In this document: positions 53,753 through 64,000 of the stretch, piece by piece
Numbering within the stretch: the first letter of the stretch is position 1
How the letters are laid out: every line of letters starts with the position of its first letter
Origin: Nematostella vectensis
Lineage: Eukaryota; Cnidaria; Anthozoa; Actiniaria; Edwardsiidae
Assembly: GCF_932526225.1 (NCBI RefSeq)
Contig: NC_064046.1
Coordinates: forward strand, 7,551,219-7,615,218
Direction of reading: 5' to 3'
Length of the DNA stretch: 64,000 nucleotides
Translations under genes and position numbers: made by a program
The notes under the pieces: generated by a model
What the model saw: the letters and a program-made list of their open reading frames with translations, nothing else
Told to the model about the DNA's origin: nothing
Databases searched by the model: none

Positions 53753-56700
53753 ATGATGCGATTCCACCCAAAACATGGCAGCCATATCACGCTATCTCCT
53801 TGCCAGACCGTCGCTACGCGCTGCAAAAGCTTCGCCAATGCCGTGGTATTTAGCAACAGACCATTGTCAACTTCAGAGACTTTTGTGTTCGAGATTTACG
53901 AGCAAGAACAAGGCTGGTCTGGTCATGTGAGGTGCGGTGTGACAACTCACAACCCGAATTTTATCAAAGTCCCTCCTTATCTACTCCCGGATTTGGCACA
54001 AATGGGGACGACTTGGGTGTTTGCACTAAAACCTAGTAACAATAAACCCCTTGGGGACGAACAGTTACGCGAATGCGGCCATAATTACCAGAGACTACCC
54101 CAAGAGGACGAAGTTGACAACACAATTTACTGCGGCGAGAAAGCTGCTACAAACTCGAATATTCGCCCAACAGACGAGGGAAGCCGTATTGGCATACGTG
54201 TTAGCTATGCGGGAAATCTGTATTTTTACATTAATGGCAAGAAATTTGGCCCTTGTGCCACGGATTTGCCTAGTGACTCAGAGCTCTTTGTGACGCTGGA
54301 TGTATACGGCTCCACAAAGGCAGTCAAGATCATCCAGTGTGGCGCTGGTGAGTATGTCTTTATTGCTACACCTCCCACAGAGCCGCGATACGTAATCTAT
54401 TTACGGATTTACTAAGGGAGAATGATTTGTGTGAAAAAACAAGTTTCACATTTTCCCACACACATCACAAACAATTAATTAGTTTTAAATTGTGTGATTC
54501 TTTAAAAAGTTAATAAGGTGTCAATTAACCCATATTATATTTTGTCAATCTCCACACCTCGATTTCATGTAGTGAAAATGGATTTCTCACTTCTTTTTAC
54601 AGTCAAATACAAGTTTTATTAAACTACAAACACTTTTGCTGTTTCCTTAATGAACTATAAAGTATTGTTTGTTCTTGAGTGTAAGTCAATGGACTACTAA
54701 CTCGGGACCAGTAAATAAGTGATGAGGGGTGGGTAATTTTTTTGTCTGCTTGAATTTTTTTGAAGCCATAGGTTTGCACCCTTTTTTTTTCTACTGCTGC
54801 ACAAAGCTATTTGTGATCGGCCTGCACAAGTTTTCCTTGCACAATTTTGTTTTCTTTTCACTCACTCGCCCCCCCCCCCCCCATCACTTTTGGACTGGTC
54901 CGTTCCATGGATATTTCATACAATGAAATTGGATAGCTCGGTACTGTATGACTGGGTGGTGTTTTAGGATTTTTTAGCACCTCTGAATGCGAAGCATGAA
55001 ACACCCCCACACCAAAGTTAAATCGTTGTTTAAATATTGTTTACAGCTGTTTCTTACCATTTGATAATTTAGCTTGAATTAATTTAAATGAATACAAGAG
55101 AGTATCCATTCAGTTACAACTGTTGTAATGCTTGATCATTTTACATGTTTCTCGTATATTGTCCCTGTTGTCACACCTGGAACACATTAGATACATGACA
55201 AAAGGGTTCAGCTATTTTGTTGACAAATATGTTTAGTCACTGCCAAAGGCAGAGACACTCAGCATTGTTCATATCTCCAAGAGCTTTTTGTATGTTCAAG
55301 AGCTGTTATAAAATTTGTGAAACTTCGACAAATGGATAGCCTAAGGAATAGCCTACCTAGGGCAGAAAGATCAATTGACAGTTTAAAAAGTTTTAAAGTG
55401 ACTATGAGAAAAAAGGATTTCGAATTTATAGAAAATTGTAAGGGCTGTGCCCTATGTTCCGCATGATAATTTTTTAATTTTGTCATTTATTTCTTCATAA
55501 TTTCATATAGATTACAATCAATTTACATGTATTTATATATATATATATATATATTTATTTAGCTTTATCAGTAAGAATCTACAATTTTAAATTTTTAATA
55601 ATCAGTATAATTTTATAATTTTATCTTTTTTTTGTGTCCCCCAATTAGTAGGGGTTTTATCCCCGGCTAGAGGTTGTTTATGACACTTTAATAAAGTTTC
55701 TATCTATAAATGTGTGAAATTTTTGCATTGCAGCACAAAGGCTGAATCAAGGAGTTTGCATTGAGTAAATTTTAACGAAAAATAATAAGATCTAATGATA
55801 TAATACTGTACTAAGTTGAAAAATGATGAAAAGATTGTTCTATACCATCTATAAATTATTTAAATTCAAAACATTATGACCCCTTGGCTCCTGGCTATTT
55901 TTTAGCTTAATTTACAAAAAACAGACTGAAAACAGATACCTGCCCCCCTATTCTGAGTTTTATACAGCCTGTCAAACACAGCTGCACCTAGTCAGCAGTA
56001 TCCAGGGGCGTAGCCAGGGGATGGCCTAGGGGGCCCGGGCCCTCCCTTTTAGCAGAAAAAAATTCAGATAATGTATGAGACGTTATCTAAAGTACAGGAG
56101 AAAATGCCTTGAATGTCCCTTTTGGGCCCTCTCCTGTTAAAAATCCTGGCTACGCCGCTGGTATCCTAGCTTTCCAACAGTGCTTTGCGGTCCCCACATG
56201 TAATCCCTTGTCGTTGTGCTGAAGCGAGCACAACTTGATGGTTGCTTGTATTTTTCATCAAAAATACAGCTATGAGCATATTAGGAGAGTGTCTCAGGAC
56301 ATCATGAAGTCTATTAGGACATAATTGAGTGCTTTGCTTATGGATATTTGCAAGCAAAGGTGGATTCATGATGATTTTTTCTTGTTTGGCTTTGCCTGGA
56401 TGAGAAAATAACTTTCTAATGAATCACCACAGCTCTCCTAAATGCTGTCTTTTCTGGAACTAAATTGATTCCAAAATTGTTCACACTGCTATTCTGGGTC
56501 TGTATGATCTGGAATTAATTTGTTTGGCTTCAGGGTGAAAAGACTTATAAAAAAACCATCTGACTTTGGGGAGAGGAGTGTTGACTGGCCCTCCCCTCGT
56601 GGATTTTTCCCTGGATCTCCCAGAATGCTTTGCAGCCCGTAAAGGCATCCAAGTGGTTTTACAAGCCTTCAAGGAGTGGACATTGTGGTTTGAGGCCATG

Positions 56701-58717
56701 GAAATGAACCTGGAGGATCTGAATAAAGGTATCTATTTGTGTCTTGAGCTGTGTTTGCTGATCTCTCTCCCTTGTGTGTTATTTTGAGCGTTTTATTGAG
56801 AGGGGTGATTCTGCTTTTCTTTCCTTGTTCAATTTGAAATTTGTCAAAGAACCTGTATTATTTGGCTTAAGAGTAGTTGCCAACACCTTGGTTGGAGGCA
56901 TATCTTCAAGACTATTTATCCCTTAGACTGATACCTGAGTATCTTTATCTTGTTGTGTTTATTTTGCATTTATGAATTTTTGGGGTTATGGGTACTTCTC
57001 AAAGCCGGTACAGGCCGGTCGAGGGGTCAATGTTGGGATATCCAAGTCACAGAAATTGACAAATGTTTTGATATTCCATAGTACAGACATTAGATACAAT
57101 CTTTATTATGTTTATCTTAATAATATTCTCACATCACCCATTAATGAAATTGCTTAGATTTCCAAAACAGCAAAACGTCACATTTGAGCAATCCTCATGA
57201 TCACTTTTGATAATTGGTTTTGGGGTTCTTTTGTGGATGTAAAACTTGACTGTTAAAATTTGAATAAGATTTTTTCCTATTTAAATCACTGTGTGTTTGC
57301 TTTTGAAAAAGTAAGTTAATTACAATTTTTAAGCTACTTTGATTTTTTTCATGTGAAAATACTAAAACCTGAGAATTAGGTGTATTTATCTTTTTTCGAA
57401 AGCAAAGTAAACATTTCAACAATAACATATGTTATCAATACCATACAATAGGTAGCATTAGACAAACATGTTATCAATACCATACAATAGGTAGCATTAG
57501 ACATACATGTTATCAATACCATACAATAGGTAGCATTAGACAAACATGTTATCAATACCATACAATAGGTAACAGACATACATGTTATCAATACCATACA
57601 ATAGGTAACATTAGACAAACATGTTATCAATACCATACAATAGGTAACAGACATACATGTTATCAATACCATACAATAGGTAACATATTTACGTTATCAA
57701 TACCATACAATAGGTAACATATACACGTTATCAATACCATACAATAGGTAACAGACATACATGTTATCAATACCATACAATAGGTAACATTAGACAAACA
57801 TGTTATCAATACCATACAATAGGTAACAGACATACATGTTATCAATACCATACAATAGGTAGCATTAGACGAACATGTTATCAATACCATACAATAGGTA
57901 GCATTAGACATACATGTTATCAACACCATACAATAGGTAACAGACATACATGTTATTAATACCATACAATAGGCAGCATTAGACAAACATGTTATCAATA
58001 CCATACAATAGGTAGCATTAGACATACATGTTATCAATACCATACAATAGGTAGCATTAGACAAACATGTTATCAATAACCATACAATAGGTAGCATTAG
58101 ACATACATGTTATCAATACCATACAATAGGTAACAGACATACATGTTATCAATACCATACAATAGGTAACATATACACGTTATCAATACCATACAATAGG
58201 TAACATTAGACATACATGTTATCAATACCATACAATAGAGAACATTAGACATTGGGCACTTGGTTAAATAAGGACCACTAATTATATGAAACTTCCGTGC
58301 TGTGTAGCTATTTGGGAAACAAGGTAGACGAAATAACAATATTTTTGGGGTCTTAGCTGTTGGGGTCTAAGCTTTAGGGATTACCTTGTTTCACTTAATT
58401 TTCGCGACTTCAATTATTTTCGCGAAACTTAATTTTAATGTCACTTTATTTTCGTGAATCTTAAAAAATCTTGAAATTTGTAAATTAATTCAACGCGAAA
58501 ATTAAGTGTAATAAGGTATAATATATAAATAATATGTTAATTTCCATTCAGTTCCATCATTCTTGAACCTGTGTTGCACTAAATAATGTTTATTTATATT
58601 TCAGTTCCATCATTGTTGAACCTGTGTTGTAGTAAAATACGGATATTAACATTGGAAGGTTCTATCAAAAGTCTGCCAATCCCTAAACTGTTGAAGCAGT
58701 ACATTTTGTCATTTTGA
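53753..58717 (+). CDS. NEURL2: Neuralized-like protein 2 (NHR domain + SOCS box)
   Basis: A two-exon gene: 53753-54347 (donor GCGCTG|GTGAGT) and 58605-58717 (acceptor TATTTCAG), giving about 235 residues. The neuralized homology repeat reads MMRFHPKHGSHITLSPCQT, ETFVFEIYEQEQGWSGHVRC and IGIRVSYAGNLYFYINGKKFGP, then LFVTLDVYGSTKAVKI. The last exon encodes VPSLLNLCCSKIR and SLPIPKLLKQYIL, a SOCS-box pattern that recruits elongin B/C in an E3 ligase. Order and length fit NEURL2 better than multi-repeat neuralized proteins. The upstream in-frame codon at 53714 is TTG, so ATG 53753 is preferred. The 4.2-kb intron holds a MITE and a 38-bp array. Confidence 0.87.
54348..57424. other. NEURL2 intron, mostly unique sequence
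   Basis: Apart from the MITE at 56003-56160, a poly-C tract (about 54869-54882), a TA run (about 55535-55553) and a short A/T-rich region, I see nothing. A 73-codon frame at 56566-56787 has a donor-like end but no domain. The 26 bases at about 57030-57055 are identical to those just upstream of the NEURL2 start (about 53714-53739). Confidence 0.55.
56003..56160. mobile_element. MITE, TIR CAGGGGCGTAGCCAGG, TSD GTATC
   Basis: 158 bp. The left end CAGGGGCGTAGCCAGG and the right end CCTGGCTACGCCGCTG are inverted matches. GTATC flanks both sides (55998-56002 and 56161-56165). Non-coding. The termini are of a type common in animal genomes, superfamily not assigned. Confidence 0.9.
57425..58245. 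repeat. ~38-bp minisatellite in the NEURL2 intron
   Basis: About 24 copies of a unit built from ATGTTATCAATACCATACAA and TAGGTAGCATTAGACAAAC. A shortened form with TAGGTAACAGACATAC is interspersed, so units alternate between about 38 and 30 bp. It is open on the minus strand by chance. Confidence 0.93.
58382..58522. mobile_element. MITE with TTACCTT...CACTTAATTTTCGCG ends
   Basis: About 140 bp. It starts TTACCTTGTTTCACTTAATT and ends with the inverse, GAAAATTAAGTGTAATAAGG. Inner TTTCGCGA motifs recur. Same family as the fragments at 48085 and 14885. Confidence 0.75.
58546..58630 (+). repeat. Duplicated splice acceptor and exon start of NEURL2 exon 2
   Basis: A 53-bp tandem duplication: CATTCAG followed by TTCCATCATTCTTGAACCTG at 58552 repeats as TTTCAG then TTCCATCATTGTTGAACCTG at 58605, the real exon start. 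Use of the first acceptor would meet TAA within about 12 codons. Confidence 0.85.
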
Positions 58718-58829
58718 TTGATGAACAATGTAAGTAAAAATAAAACAATGAATTGGGATGTATCCAAGTGTTATGTAAAAAAATAAAGAAACATTTTATA
58801 TGGTGTAACACTAGTGACATAAAAAAAGA

Positions 58830-61800
58830 TGGGATGGTGGTAAGTGCTGGGATGGTGGTAAGAGATGGAATGGTGGTAAGAGGTGGGATGATGGTAAGAG
58901 ATGGGATGGTGTTAAGAGGTGGGATGGTGGTAAGAGATGAGATGGTGGTAAGGGGTGGGATGGTGGTAAGGGATGGGATGGTGGTCAGAGATGGGATGGT
59001 GGTAAGAGGTGGGATGGTGGTAAGAGATGAGATAGTGGTAAGAGATGAGATGGTGGTAAGAGGTGGGATGGTGGTAAGAGATGAGATGGTGGTAAGAGAT
59101 GGGATGGTGGTAAGAGATGAGATAGTGGTAAGAGATGAGATGGTGGTAAGAGGTGGGATGTTGGTAGGAGGTGGGATGGTGGTAAGAAGTGAGATGGTGG
59201 TAAGAGATGAGATGATGGTAAGAGATGGGATGGTGGTAAGAGATGAGATAGTGGTGAGAGATGAGATGGTGGTAAGAGGTGGGATGGTGGTAAAAGGTGG
59301 GATGGTGCTAAGAGATGGGATGTTGCTAAGAGATGGGATGGTGCTAAGAGATGGGATGGTGGTAAGAGATGGGAAGGTGGTAAGAGGTATGATGGTGGTA
59401 AGAGATGGTATGGTGGTAAGAGGTAGGATGGTGGTAGGGGATGGTGGTAAGAGATAAGATGGTAGAAAGAGGTGAGATAGAGGTGGGATGGTGGTAAGAG
59501 ATGAGATGATTGTAAGTGATGGGATGATGGTAAGAGATGGGATTGTGGTAAAAGGTGGGATGATGGTAAGAGGTGAGATGGTGGTAATAGATAAGATAGT
59601 TGTAACAGATGGGATGGTGGTAAGAGATGGGATGGTGGTAAGAGATGGGATGGTGGTAAGAGAGGGGATGGTGGTAAGAGATGAGATGGTGGTGAGAGAT
59701 GGGATGGTGGTAAGAGGTGGGATGGTGGTAAGAGGTGGGATGATGGTAAGAGGTGGAATGAAGGTAAGAGAGGGGATGGTGGTAAGAGATGAGATGGTGG
59801 TGAGAGATGGAATGATGGTAAGAGGTGGGATGATGGTAAGAGATGAGATGGTGGTAAGAGGTGGGATGATAGTAAGGGAAGGGATTGTGGTAAGAGATGA
59901 GATAGTGGTAAGAGATGAGATGGTGGTAAGAGGTGGGATGTTGGTAGGAGGTAGGATGATGGTAAGAGAGGGGATGGTGGTAAGAGATGAGATAGTGGTA
60001 AGAGATGAGATGGTGGTGAGAGATGGGATGGTGGTAAAAGGTGGGATGATGGTAAGAGATGGGATGGTGGTAAGAGGTGGGATAGTGGTAAGAGATGAGA
60101 TGGTGGTGAGAGATGGGATGGTGGTAAGATATAGATGGGATGGTGGTAAGAGGTGGGATGGTGGTAAGAGATGAGATAGTGGTAAGAGATGAGATGGTGG
60201 TGAGAGATGGGATGGTGGTAAAAGGTGGGATGTTGGTAAGAGGTGGAATGATGGTAAGAGATGGGATGATGGTAAGAGAGGGGATGGTGGTAAGAGATGG
60301 GATGGTGGTAAGAGGTGGGATGGTGGTAAGAGATGGGATGGTGGTAAGAGGTGGGATGGTGGTAAGAGAGGGGATGGTGGTAAGAGATGAGATGGTGGTA
60401 AGAGATGAGATGGTGGTAAGAGATGAGATGGTGGTAAGAGGTGGGATTGTGGTAAGAGATGAGATAGTGGTAAGAGATGAGATGGTGGTAAGAGGTGGGA
60501 TGTTGGTAGGAGGTAGGATGATGGTAAGAGAGGGGATGGTGGTAAGAGATGAGATAGTGGTAAGAGATGAGATGGTGGTAAGAGATGGGACGGTGGTAGG
60601 GGATGGTGGTAAGAGATAAGATGGTAGTAAGAGGTGAGATAGAGGTGGGATGGTGGTAAGAGATGAGATAGTGGTAAGAGATGAGATGGTGGTGAGAGAT
60701 GGGATGGTGGTAAAAGGTGGGATGATGGTAAGAGATGGGATGGTGGTAAGAGGTGGGATGGTGGTAAGAGATGGGATGGTGGTAAGAGATGAGATGGTGG
60801 TAAGAGATGAGATAGTGGTAAGAGGTGGGATGTTGGTAGGAGGTAGGATGATGGTAAGAGAGGGGATGGTGGTAAGAGATGAGATAGTGGTAAGAGATGA
60901 GATGGTAGTAAGAGATGGGATGGTGGTAGGGGATGGTGGTAAGAGATAAGATGGTAGTAAGAGGTGAGATAGAGGTGCGATGGTGCTAAGAGATGAGATA
61001 GTGGTAAGAGATGAGATGGTGGTGAGAGATGGGATGATGGTAAGAGATGGGATGGTGGTAAGAGGTGGGATGGTGGTAAGAGATGGGATGGTGGTAAGAG
61101 ATGAGATGGTGGTAATAGATAAGATAGTTGTAACAGATGGGATGGTGGTAAGAGATGGGATGGTGGTAAGAGATGGGATGGTGGTAAGAGAGGGGATGGT
61201 GGTAAGAGATGATATGGTGGTGAGAGATGGGATGGTGGTAAGAGGTGGGATGGTGGTAAGAGGTGGGATGATGGTAAGAGGTGGAATGAAGGTAAGAGAG
61301 GGGATGGTGGTAAGAGATGAGATGGTGGTGAGAGATGGAATGATGGTAAGAGGTGGGATGATGGTAAGAGATGAGATGGTGGTAAGAGGTGGGATGATAG
61401 TAAGGGAAGGGATTGTGGTAAGAGATGAGATAGTGGTAAGAGATAAGATGGTGGTAAGAGGTGGGATGTTGGTAGGAGGTAGGATGATGGTAAGAGAGGG
61501 GATGGTGGTAAGAGATGAGATAGTGGTAAGAGATGAGATGGTGGTAAGAGATGGGATGGTGGTAGGGGATGGTGGTAAGAGGTAAGATGGTAGTAAGAGG
61601 TGAGATAGAGGTGGGATGGTGGTAAGAGATGAGATAGTGGTAAGAGATGAGATGGTGGTGAGAGATGGGATGGTGGTAAGATATAGATGGGATGGTGGTA
61701 AGAGGTGGGATGGTGGTAAGAGATGAGATAGTGGTAAGAGATGAGATGGTGGTGAGAGATGGGATGGTGGTAAAAGGTGGGATGTTGGTAAGAGGTGGAA

Positions 61801-63640
61801 TGATGGTAAGAGATGGGATGATGGTAAGAGAGGGGATGGTGGTAAGAGATGGGATGGTGGTAAGAGGTGGGATGGTGGTAAGAGATGGGATGGTGGTAAG
61901 AGGTGGGATGGTGGTAAGAGAGGGGATGGTGGTAAGAGATGAGATGGTGGTAAGAGATGAGATGGTGGTAAGAGGTGGGATTGTGGTAAGAGATGAGATA
62001 GTGGTAAGAGATGAGATGGTGGTAAGAGGTGGGATGTTGGTAGGAGGTAGGATGATGGTAAGAGAGGGGATGGTGGTAAGAGATGAGATAGTGGTAAGAG
62101 ATGAGATGGTGGTAAGAGATGGGACGGTGGTAGGGGATGGTGGTAAGAGATAAGATGGTAGTAAGAGGTGAGATAGAGGTGGGATGGTGGTAAGAGATGA
62201 GATAGTGGTAAGAGAGGAGATGGTGGTGAGAGATGGGATGGTGGTAAAAGGTGGGATGATGGTAAGAGATGGGATGGTGGTAAGAGGTGGGATGGTGGTA
62301 AGAGATGGGATGGTGGTAAGAGATGAGATGGTGGTAAGAGATGAGATAGTTGTAACAGATGGGATGGTGGTAAGAGATGGGATGGTGGTAAGAGATGGGA
62401 TGGTGGTAAGAGATGGGATGGTGGTAAGAGATGAGATGGTGGTGAGAGATGGGATGGTGGTAAGAGGTGGGATGGTGGTAAGAGGTGGGATGATGGTAAG
62501 AGGTGGAATGATGGTAAGAGAGGGGATGGTGGTAAGAGATGGGATGATGGTAAGAGATGGGATGGTGGTAAGAGGTGGAATGATGGTAAGAGATGGGATG
62601 GTGGTAAGAGATGGGATGATGGTAAGAGATGGGATGGTGGTAAGAGGTGGGATGGTGGTAAGAGATGGGATGGTGGTAAGAGGTGGGATGGTGGTAAGAG
62701 ATGGGATGGTGGTAAGAGAGGGGATGGTGGTAAGAGATGAGATGGTGGTGAGAGATGGAATGATGGTAAGAGATGGGATGATGGTAAGAGAGGGGATGGT
62801 GGTAAGAGATGAGATGGTGGTAAGAGGTGGGATGGTGGTAAGAGATGGGATGATGGTAAGTGCTGAGATGGTGGTAACAGGTGGGAAGGTGGTAATAGAT
62901 GGGATGGTGGTATGAGATGGTAGTAAGAGATGAGATAGGGGCAAGATATGAGATGGTAGTAAGAGATGAGATAGTGGTAAAAGATGAGATGGTAGTAAGA
63001 AATGAGATGGTAGTAAGAGATGAGATAGTGGTAAGAGATGGGATGGTGGTAAGAGATGGGATGGTGGTAAGAGGTGGGATAGTGGTAAGAGACAAGATGA
63101 TGGTAAGAGATGGGTTGGTGGTAAGAGGTGGGATGATGGTAAGAGGTGGGATGATGGTAAGAGAGGGGATGGTGGTAAGAGATGAGATGGTGGTGAGAAA
63201 TGGGATGGTGGTAAGAGGTGGGATGGTGGTAAGAGATGGGATGATGGTAAGAGATGAGATGGTGGAAAGAGGTGGGATGGTAGTAAGAGATGAGATGGTG
63301 GAAAGAGGTGGGATGGTAGTAAGAGATGAGATGATGGTAAGTGCTGAGATGGTGGTAATAGATGGGATGGTGGTAGAAGATGGGATGGCGGTAAGAGATG
63401 AGATGGTAGTAAGAGATGAGATAGGGGCAAGATATGAGATGGTAGTAAGAGATGAGATAGTGGTAAGAGATGGGATGGTGGTAAGAGATGGGACGGTGGT
63501 AAGAGATAGAGATGGGATGGTGGTAAGAGATGAGATAGTGGTAAGAGATGGGATGGTGGTAAGAGATGGGACGGTGGTAAGAGATAGAGATGGGATGGTG
63601 GTAAGAGATGAGATAGTGGTAAGAGATGGGAAGGTGAAGC
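58830..63640. repeat. 18-bp purine-rich minisatellite, ~1.53-kb higher-order repeat
   Basis: About 265 copies of ATGGGATGGTGGTAAGAG with variants (AGATGAGATGG, AGGTGGGATG, GTTGGTAGGAGG). The plus strand is almost all purine plus T, with very little C. A marker block with GGTAGGGGATGGTGGTAAGA recurs at about 59430, 60595, 60925, 61560 and 62130. Long stretches such as 60140-60619 and 61692-62153 are nearly identical, giving a higher-order period of about 1.53 kb. Unit length 18 gives giant false frames, up to 1,660 codons on the minus strand. Confidence 0.95.
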
Positions 63641-63641
63641 A

Positions 63642-64000
63642 TAAAAACAAAATGAAATCAATCATTCAGATAATATTTATGGCAGGTCCCTTTTTGTATC
63701 ACATAAAACACAGTACAAATGAATCTCTGGATCTGAATACCAAACAGCAAAACATATGCATTAGTTATTGAATATGATAGCCAGACAAATAGATATCCTG
63801 TTTTTAATGCTCATTTGCTTGCACATGTTATGGTAAGATTTGATAGCTGCTCGGATACTGCATGAAATATCACCTTCACTATTGTGGTTGTATATTATTA
63901 CAAAAAGCTTTTAGAAAACAAAAGAACCACTAACAGACCATTGCAGGGTTATCACCTATAGTTCAATGCGGTATGACCATCAACAGCAGCAGTAGCAAAC
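63642..64000. other. Right edge, no firm gene
   Basis: Unique AT-rich sequence. On the minus strand 64000-63957 reads an open stretch (FATAAVDGHTALNY) followed by a donor-like GTGATAAC. It could be the end of an exon continuing off the window, but there is too little to call. Confidence 0.3.

Noticed and set aside
58683-63665. 1,660-codon minus-strand open frame rich in Ser, Thr, Ile, His, Tyr and Pro, plus several overlapping long frames
   Set aside because: The 18-bp repeat unit is a multiple of three, so one unit without a stop opens all copies. Long frames exist in other phases and on both strands and have no domain.

Overview
This window is a piece of an animal nuclear genome, most likely a cnidarian (sea anemone or coral type). 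The reasons are intron-rich metazoan genes, cnidarian-style Polinton proteins, and many MITEs and minisatellites. The species is inferred, not proven. About 29% of the window is tandem repeat by my reading, and most long open frames are repeat artefacts.

Four host genes can be traced exon by exon. GMP reductase (GMPR, minus, 5522-14825) lacks its first and last exons here. A chromodomain Y-like protein (CDYL type, plus, 19500-26477) and enoyl-CoA delta isomerase 2 (ECI2, minus, 43106-53487, ACBP domain plus isomerase domain) both look complete. A neuralized-like protein 2 with a C-terminal SOCS box (NEURL2, plus, 53753-58717) starts 265 bp from ECI2 in divergent orientation. CDYL and ECI2 lie tail to tail, both carry a crotonase-fold domain, and share four intron positions and phases in it, which points to a local duplication.

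Between them lies a nested insertion: a degraded DIRS-like retrotransposon (26930-27463 and 41641-42480) split by a 14,165-bp Polinton/Maverick (27470-41634). The Polinton has 468-bp terminal inverted repeats and a perfect 6-bp target duplication, TAGTCC. It encodes a major capsid protein, packaging ATPase, integrase, a DNA polymerase B-helicase-HNH fusion and several small membrane or unknown proteins. Many genes are broken, so the copy is a relic. Other elements are a PIF/Harbinger transposon (about 15450-18290), a Ty3/gypsy remnant inside an ECI2 intron (48059 to about 52235), tRNA-like SINE pieces and several MITEs, three of them with clean target duplications.

The most unusual observation concerns three introns in two genes (one in GMPR, two in ECI2). 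Each begins at its 5' splice site with a minisatellite whose unit is a copy of the adjoining exon's 3' end plus the splice donor. The units are 29, 52 and 40 bp, and the transcripts would carry about 100, 15 and 7 decoy donors. I know of no described class of such donor-seeded minisatellites. Two acceptor-side duplications (NEURL2, CDYL) suggest splice-site neighbourhoods are prone to local duplication here.

The left 4 kb is a satellite with a 988-bp higher-order period. The region 58830-63640 is an 18-bp purine-rich array with a higher-order period of about 1.53 kb.
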